Shown here: positions 5,734-7,884 of the stretch, piece by piece
How the letters are laid out: every line of letters begins with the position of its first letter
How positions within the stretch are numbered: the stretch's first letter is position 1
Source: Bacteriovoracaceae bacterium
GTDB lineage: Bacteria > Bdellovibrionota > Bacteriovoracia > Bacteriovoracales > Bacteriovoracaceae
Direction: 5' to 3'
Length of the DNA: 7,884 nt
Assembly: GCA_947442115.1 (NCBI GenBank)
Contig: CANEVK010000130.1
Location: 1 to 7,884 of the forward strand
Notes under the pieces: generated by a model
Told to the model about the DNA's origin: nothing
Databases searched by the model: none
What the model saw: only the letters and a program-made list of their open reading frames with translations
Translations under genes and position numbers: made by a program

Positions 5734-5752
5734 CATCCATCTTTTGAATCAT

Positions 5753-5782
5753 TTAAGTTGAAAAAAAGATGTCGATTATAAA
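5753..5782 (+). promoter_or_regulatory. Possible promoter for the 47-codon small ORF
   Basis: -10 TATAAA (5777-5782, 5/6) with a poor -35 TTAAGT (5753-5758, 3/6) at 18 bp would start transcription near 5789, 23 nt before the ATG. The weak -35 suits activation from the FNR-type box upstream. This is tentative. Confidence 0.3.
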
Positions 5783-5811
5783 GAATCAATAATGAAGGAA
5801 AGGAGCAAGCC

Positions 5812-5955
5812 ATGAAAAAAAATCTTAAAAATTACCTCAAAGAGTATATCTATTCAAAATTTAATCATCATAACAATACTTTTACCGGTACTGGTTATAA
5901 GGGAAAAGGGAAAATTCAAAACTCAACATATCGATTTAACAGGTTAAGAAAATAA
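5812..5955 (+). CDS. Small basic protein of unknown function, 47 aa
   Basis: The frame opens with ATG at 5812 and ends in TAA at 5953-5955. It has a strong AAGGAG (5800-5805) with 6-nt spacing, and an in-frame stop at 5779-5781 blocks longer starts. The protein has nine Lys, three Arg and one Glu, so it is strongly cationic. The N-terminal half could form an amphipathic helix (MKKNLKNYLKEYIYSKF), followed by an HHNN stretch, a glycine/lysine-rich TGTGYKGKGK segment and a basic end. There is no signal peptide or clear membrane segment. I recognise no family; a nucleic-acid-binding or ribosome-associated stress peptide is one guess. It is divergent from hsp20 and may share its FNR-type site. 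The hydroxylase gene follows 64 nt later on the same strand with no terminator between. Confidence 0.55.
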   Translation: MKKNLKNYLKEYIYSKFNHHNNTFTGTGYKGKGKIQNSTYRFNRLRK

Positions 5956-6019
5956 AAATTAACATTGTATAACGATCTCGGAGCAGGAAAGGAGTATAAT
6001 TTCAATACAGGAGTAAAAT

Positions 6020-6562
6020 GTGAAATATATCCTCTTAAGCTTTATGGGAATCCTTACCTGGCCTGTCCTTGAATATTTACTTCATCGATTTCTTGGTCAT
6101 GTTCTAAAAATTAACACCTTATTCAAAAAAGAACATACTAGGCATCATGCAGAAACAAATTACTTTGCTCCCCTGAGTTACAAAATTATTGCCGCACTCC
6201 CTGTTTGTTTAGTCACCTTAACATTAATAACTTTAATCCTTAATTCATGGGGTGCTGGACTCGCCTTCACACTCGGTTTTATGGGCATGTTTTCCACTTA
6301 CGAATGGGTTCACTGGAGCTTTCATGCTAAAGCACCGAAAACCAATCTAGGGCTTCGACTGAGAAAACATCATTTCTCACACCATTTCCAGAACCCTAAA
6401 AAGAATCACGGAGTAACATCTACGATCATTGATAAAATTGCCGGAACCTACCTCAAGCCAGAGATTATAAAGGTACCAAGAAATATAGCCCTTCCCTGGT
6501 TATTTGATAGTGATGGTCAAAACATTAATCCTAAATACCAGAATGATTTTCAATTGAAATAG
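6020..6562 (+). CDS. Fatty acid hydroxylase superfamily membrane protein (diiron)
   Basis: This 180-residue integral membrane protein has hydrophobic segments near 3-20, 55-75 and 79-95. The histidine clusters that hold the diiron site in the fatty acid hydroxylase/sterol desaturase superfamily are all visible: H22-RFLG-H27, H39-TR-H42-H43, H98 and H102 (EWVHWSFH), H117-H118-FS-H121-H122, and NHG at 129-131. The family hydroxylates or desaturates lipids with O2; members include fatty acid 2-hydroxylases, carotene hydroxylases and sterol oxidases. The substrate cannot be assigned. The start is GTG at 6020 with CAGGAG 6 nt upstream; the ATG at 6018 overlaps it but is followed at once by a stop. 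The gene may be expressed with the small ORF or from a weak promoter around 5944-5973. Its 3' end overlaps the convergent ceramidase-like gene by 32 bp. Confidence 0.87.
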   Translation: MKYILLSFMGILTWPVLEYLLHRFLGHVLKINTLFKKEHTRHHAETNYFAPLSYKIIAALPVCLVTLTLITLILNSWGAGLAFTLGFMGMFSTYEWVHWSFHAKAPKTNLGLRLRKHHFSHHFQNPKKNHGVTSTIIDKIAGTYLKPEIIKVPRNIALPWLFDSDGQNINPKYQNDFQLK

Positions 6563-7250
6563 CTTCCTCTGATTTGAAGTAGAAAAAAATACTGACTGCT
6601 GAGATGCCTGTGAATATGTGCCAAAGTCCATGGCCGTTAATTAAACCATGAGGCCAGCACCATATTTTATATTTATCAAGCAACCAAAAAATCTGCCCCG
6701 TGGCATATGAGAGTATTGAAATAAAAAGATAAATCACATCCAATTTTCTAGGTCTCAAACGGTTAATATAAAAGAGCTGAAAGAGGATGAGAACAATCGA
6801 AGCCGCAAAAAGCCAACGCCTCAAATCAGGAAAAAAAATGATAAGCAGACCAAGTGCAACACAAGCAAGAAAATAAGTTTTTAAGAAAAAGTATTCTTTG
6901 AGAACCCCAAGCCTTAAAAAGTTGTAAACGACAAAATAGACAGAAACAAGATACATTCCAAAGACATCAAACCATTGCCCAACAAAAGTTTGGCTTGCAT
7001 GATAAAAAAAAGAGCCTAGACCTAGAAAAATTAAGGCGCCACCATAGGTTCTAGGATAGCGCTGGTGAGTTGTAAGATAATTTGTCTGCGAAAGATTATT
7101 TCTTGAAGTCAGGATGAAGTAAATTCCAGCGAAAACAAATGCCAAATTTGTCCAAGAATTTACTGGTTCTAATATAAACGCCCCTAGTCTAGGTGCCTCA
7201 CACCAACAATCGGGCCAGCAAGTTGCGTGGGGATATTGTCTCCAATCCAT
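6531..7250 (-). CDS. Ceramidase-family (CREST superfamily) membrane hydrolase
   Basis: This 239-residue protein has about seven membrane segments. The N-terminus CWPDCWCE (11-18) followed by EPVNSWTN (28-35) matches the alkaline ceramidase/phytoceramidase family. The metal-site pattern is complete: S80-x3-H84, D95 eleven residues later, and H207-x3-H211 in HGLWHIF. This is the spacing of Ser77, His81, Asp92, His217 and His221 in human ACER3. The N-terminal calcium-site residues are only partly kept (Trp16, Glu18). The family hydrolyses the amide of ceramides, but bacterial members are poorly characterised, so another lipid amide is possible. I choose ATG at 7248-7250, since the motif block begins just after it; a longer frame starts at GTG 7265 without a better ribosome site. 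It overlaps the hydroxylase gene tail to tail and is divergent from the Gcw_chp-like gene. Confidence 0.85.
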   Translation of the reverse strand: MDWRQYPHATCWPDCWCEAPRLGAFILEPVNSWTNLAFVFAGIYFILTSRNNLSQTNYLTTHQRYPRTYGGALIFLGLGSFFYHASQTFVGQWFDVFGMYLVSVYFVVYNFLRLGVLKEYFFLKTYFLACVALGLLIIFFPDLRRWLFAASIVLILFQLFYINRLRPRKLDVIYLFISILSYATGQIFWLLDKYKIWCWPHGLINGHGLWHIFTGISAVSIFFYFKSEEAISIENHSGI

Positions 7251-7263
7251 AAATAATATTAAC

Positions 7264-7271
7264 ACTATAAT
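7264..7271. promoter_or_regulatory. Shared -10 element of a divergent promoter
   Basis: The 43-bp gap between the ceramidase-like ATG and the Gcw_chp-like ATG contains TATAAT on the plus strand (7266-7271, 6/6). Read from the other strand, the same bases give TATAGT (7264-7269, 5/6). Good -35 boxes are absent on both sides. A symmetrical -10 serving both directions is plausible given the tiny gap; leaders would be short. Confidence 0.4.
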
Positions 7272-7293
7272 TCTTTTAGGGCATTATGGAAGA

Positions 7294-7884
7294 ATGTTTT
7301 TAATAAAATTTTTGCCTTTCATCATCTTTATAAGCTTTGAATCATATGCTCATGTGGAAACAGAAATAAGTACGTATTCAAATTTTATTTGGAGAGGGAC
7401 AACTTTTAGTGAAAATCGACCCGTGATTCAACTCACCGCTGACAGTGAAACGAAGTCAGGTTTTTTTATCTCAGGATTTGCCTCGAATGCCGAATTTAGT
7501 GATGAAGCTATGGGTAAAAACTCTCAAGTCACTCAAGAAGTAGATTTAGGCATTGGGAAGAGATGGAAATTTCAAACAAGTGAGATCCAATTATCCTATA
7601 ATCGTTTTCTTTTTCCAGGTGCTCAGGTCTTTGAATCAGATGAAATGAATCTCTACTTAAACATTTCAAGGTTTATTCTAGAATTATCCTGTATGGATGA
7701 TTATTTTGGTTACGAAGGCGCCTATCGATACATCAGGCTAGGGCATGAATGGAATTATACAAAAAGCCTTGGGGGGACAATTTTCATAGGATACAATTCT
7801 TTTGATAATCCAAAAGGCAAAATTAAAACAAGAGGCGATGCTCAAACGACTACTGGTGCGGGAAATCCTGACTATATAGACATC
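7294..7884 (+). CDS. Gcw_chp-like (TIGR02001/PF09694 type) exported beta-barrel protein, 3' end outside window
   Basis: The frame is open for 197 codons to the window edge. A signal peptide is clear: a lysine, a hydrophobic core (LPFIIFISF) and a cleavage-like SYA-H at about 19-20. The mature part begins with VETEISTYSNFIWRGTTFSENRPVIQL and GFFISGFASNAEF. This resembles the Gcw_chp family opening, where an aromatic-R-G segment is followed by a short loop and alternating hydrophobic strands. Later aromatic, alternating stretches (YRYIRLGHEWNY, IFIGYNSF) fit outer-membrane beta strands. The family function is unknown; outer-membrane placement is inferred from the strand pattern. No terminal Phe can be checked because the gene is cut. 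The ribosome site is weak: AGGG sits 12 nt before the ATG and GGA is too near. A TATAAT -10 lies 22 nt upstream. Confidence 0.72.
   Translation, partial: MFLIKFLPFIIFISFESYAHVETEISTYSNFIWRGTTFSENRPVIQLTADSETKSGFFISGFASNAEFSDEAMGKNSQVTQEVDLGIGKRWKFQTSEIQLSYNRFLFPGAQVFESDEMNLYLNISRFILELSCMDDYFGYEGAYRYIRLGHEWNYTKSLGGTIFIGYNSFDNPKGKIKTRGDAQTTTGAGNPDYIDI

Noticed and set aside
5660..5752. A 30-codon minus-strand ORF upstream of hsp20 ending in the leader hairpin
   Set aside because: It has no ribosome site, begins upstream of the predicted transcription start, and overlaps the promoter and FNR-type box.
5735..5760. Sigma-32 heat shock promoter (CTTAAA near 5753-5758 on the minus strand)
   Set aside because: No CCCCAT-like -10 follows at an acceptable distance.
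6018..6023. ATG at 6018 as the start of the hydroxylase
   Set aside because: It is out of frame and followed immediately by TGA; the overlapping GTG at 6020 has correct spacing from CAGGAG.
7251..7265. GTG start at 7265 for the ceramidase-like gene
   Set aside because: It adds five residues before the family N-terminus, overlaps the predicted -10, and has no better ribosome site than the ATG at 7250.
7286..7303. ATG at 7286 as the start of the Gcw_chp-like gene
   Set aside because: That frame stops after five codons; the ATG at 7294 opens directly into a signal peptide.
1..7884. Mobile element, integrase, toxin-antitoxin pair, CRISPR array or tRNA
   Set aside because: No transposase or integrase motifs, no spaced direct repeats and no tRNA-like fold were seen; coding density and style are uniform across the window.

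Overview
This is an AT-rich, densely packed bacterial chromosome segment with ten protein genes, two of them cut by the window edges. A signal-peptide-bearing outer-membrane-barrel-type protein (Gcw_chp-like) and a DsbA/DsbB pair point to a diderm (Gram-negative) bacterium with an oxidising periplasm. Low GC, strong AGGAGG ribosome sites and the gene mix would fit a Bdellovibrionota/Bacteriovorax-like or related proteobacterial lineage, but that placement is only a guess. I see no mobile element, tRNA, rRNA or CRISPR array.

Layout. The 3' part of an rlmN-type radical SAM rRNA methyltransferase gene enters from the left on the plus strand (to 683). Its end overlaps a minus-strand block read from about 5685 down to 631: hsp20, a tandem universal stress protein (usp), a phosphoribosyltransferase (PRT), an alpha/beta hydrolase, a class V aminotransferase, dsbB and dsbA-like. 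Gaps in the block are short or negative. The exception is hsp20/usp, which holds a clear intrinsic terminator, so hsp20 probably makes an abundant short transcript with partial read-through into usp-PRT-hydrolase. To the right on the plus strand lie a 47-codon basic small ORF and a histidine-rich membrane diiron hydroxylase. The hydroxylase gene overlaps, tail to tail, a minus-strand ceramidase-family (CREST) membrane hydrolase. A divergent plus-strand Gcw_chp-like gene runs off the right edge.

The most interesting part is the control region at 5639-5811. In front of hsp20 there is an FNR/ANR-type half-site pair (TTGAT-N4-ATCAG) placed exactly where a class II activator site (-41.5) should be relative to a plausible -10. 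A separate perfect inverted repeat overlaps the -35. In the predicted leader a 9-bp hairpin buries the whole Shine-Dalgarno sequence, as an RNA thermometer would. A second, perfect FNR-type palindrome lies at the PRT/hydrolase junction. The model is a stress cassette (chaperone, Usp, PRT, hydrolase) sensing low oxygen or redox transcriptionally and heat translationally. Its gene content resembles dormancy/hypoxia genes of the mycobacterial DosR regulon, where Hsp20, Usp and PRT-hydrolase fusion proteins are co-controlled. All regulatory claims are read by eye from motifs.

A second theme is lipid chemistry: a fatty-acid-hydroxylase-superfamily protein and a ceramidase-like protein with the complete alkaline-ceramidase zinc-site pattern are adjacent, suggesting a possible sphingolipid or hydroxy-lipid function.
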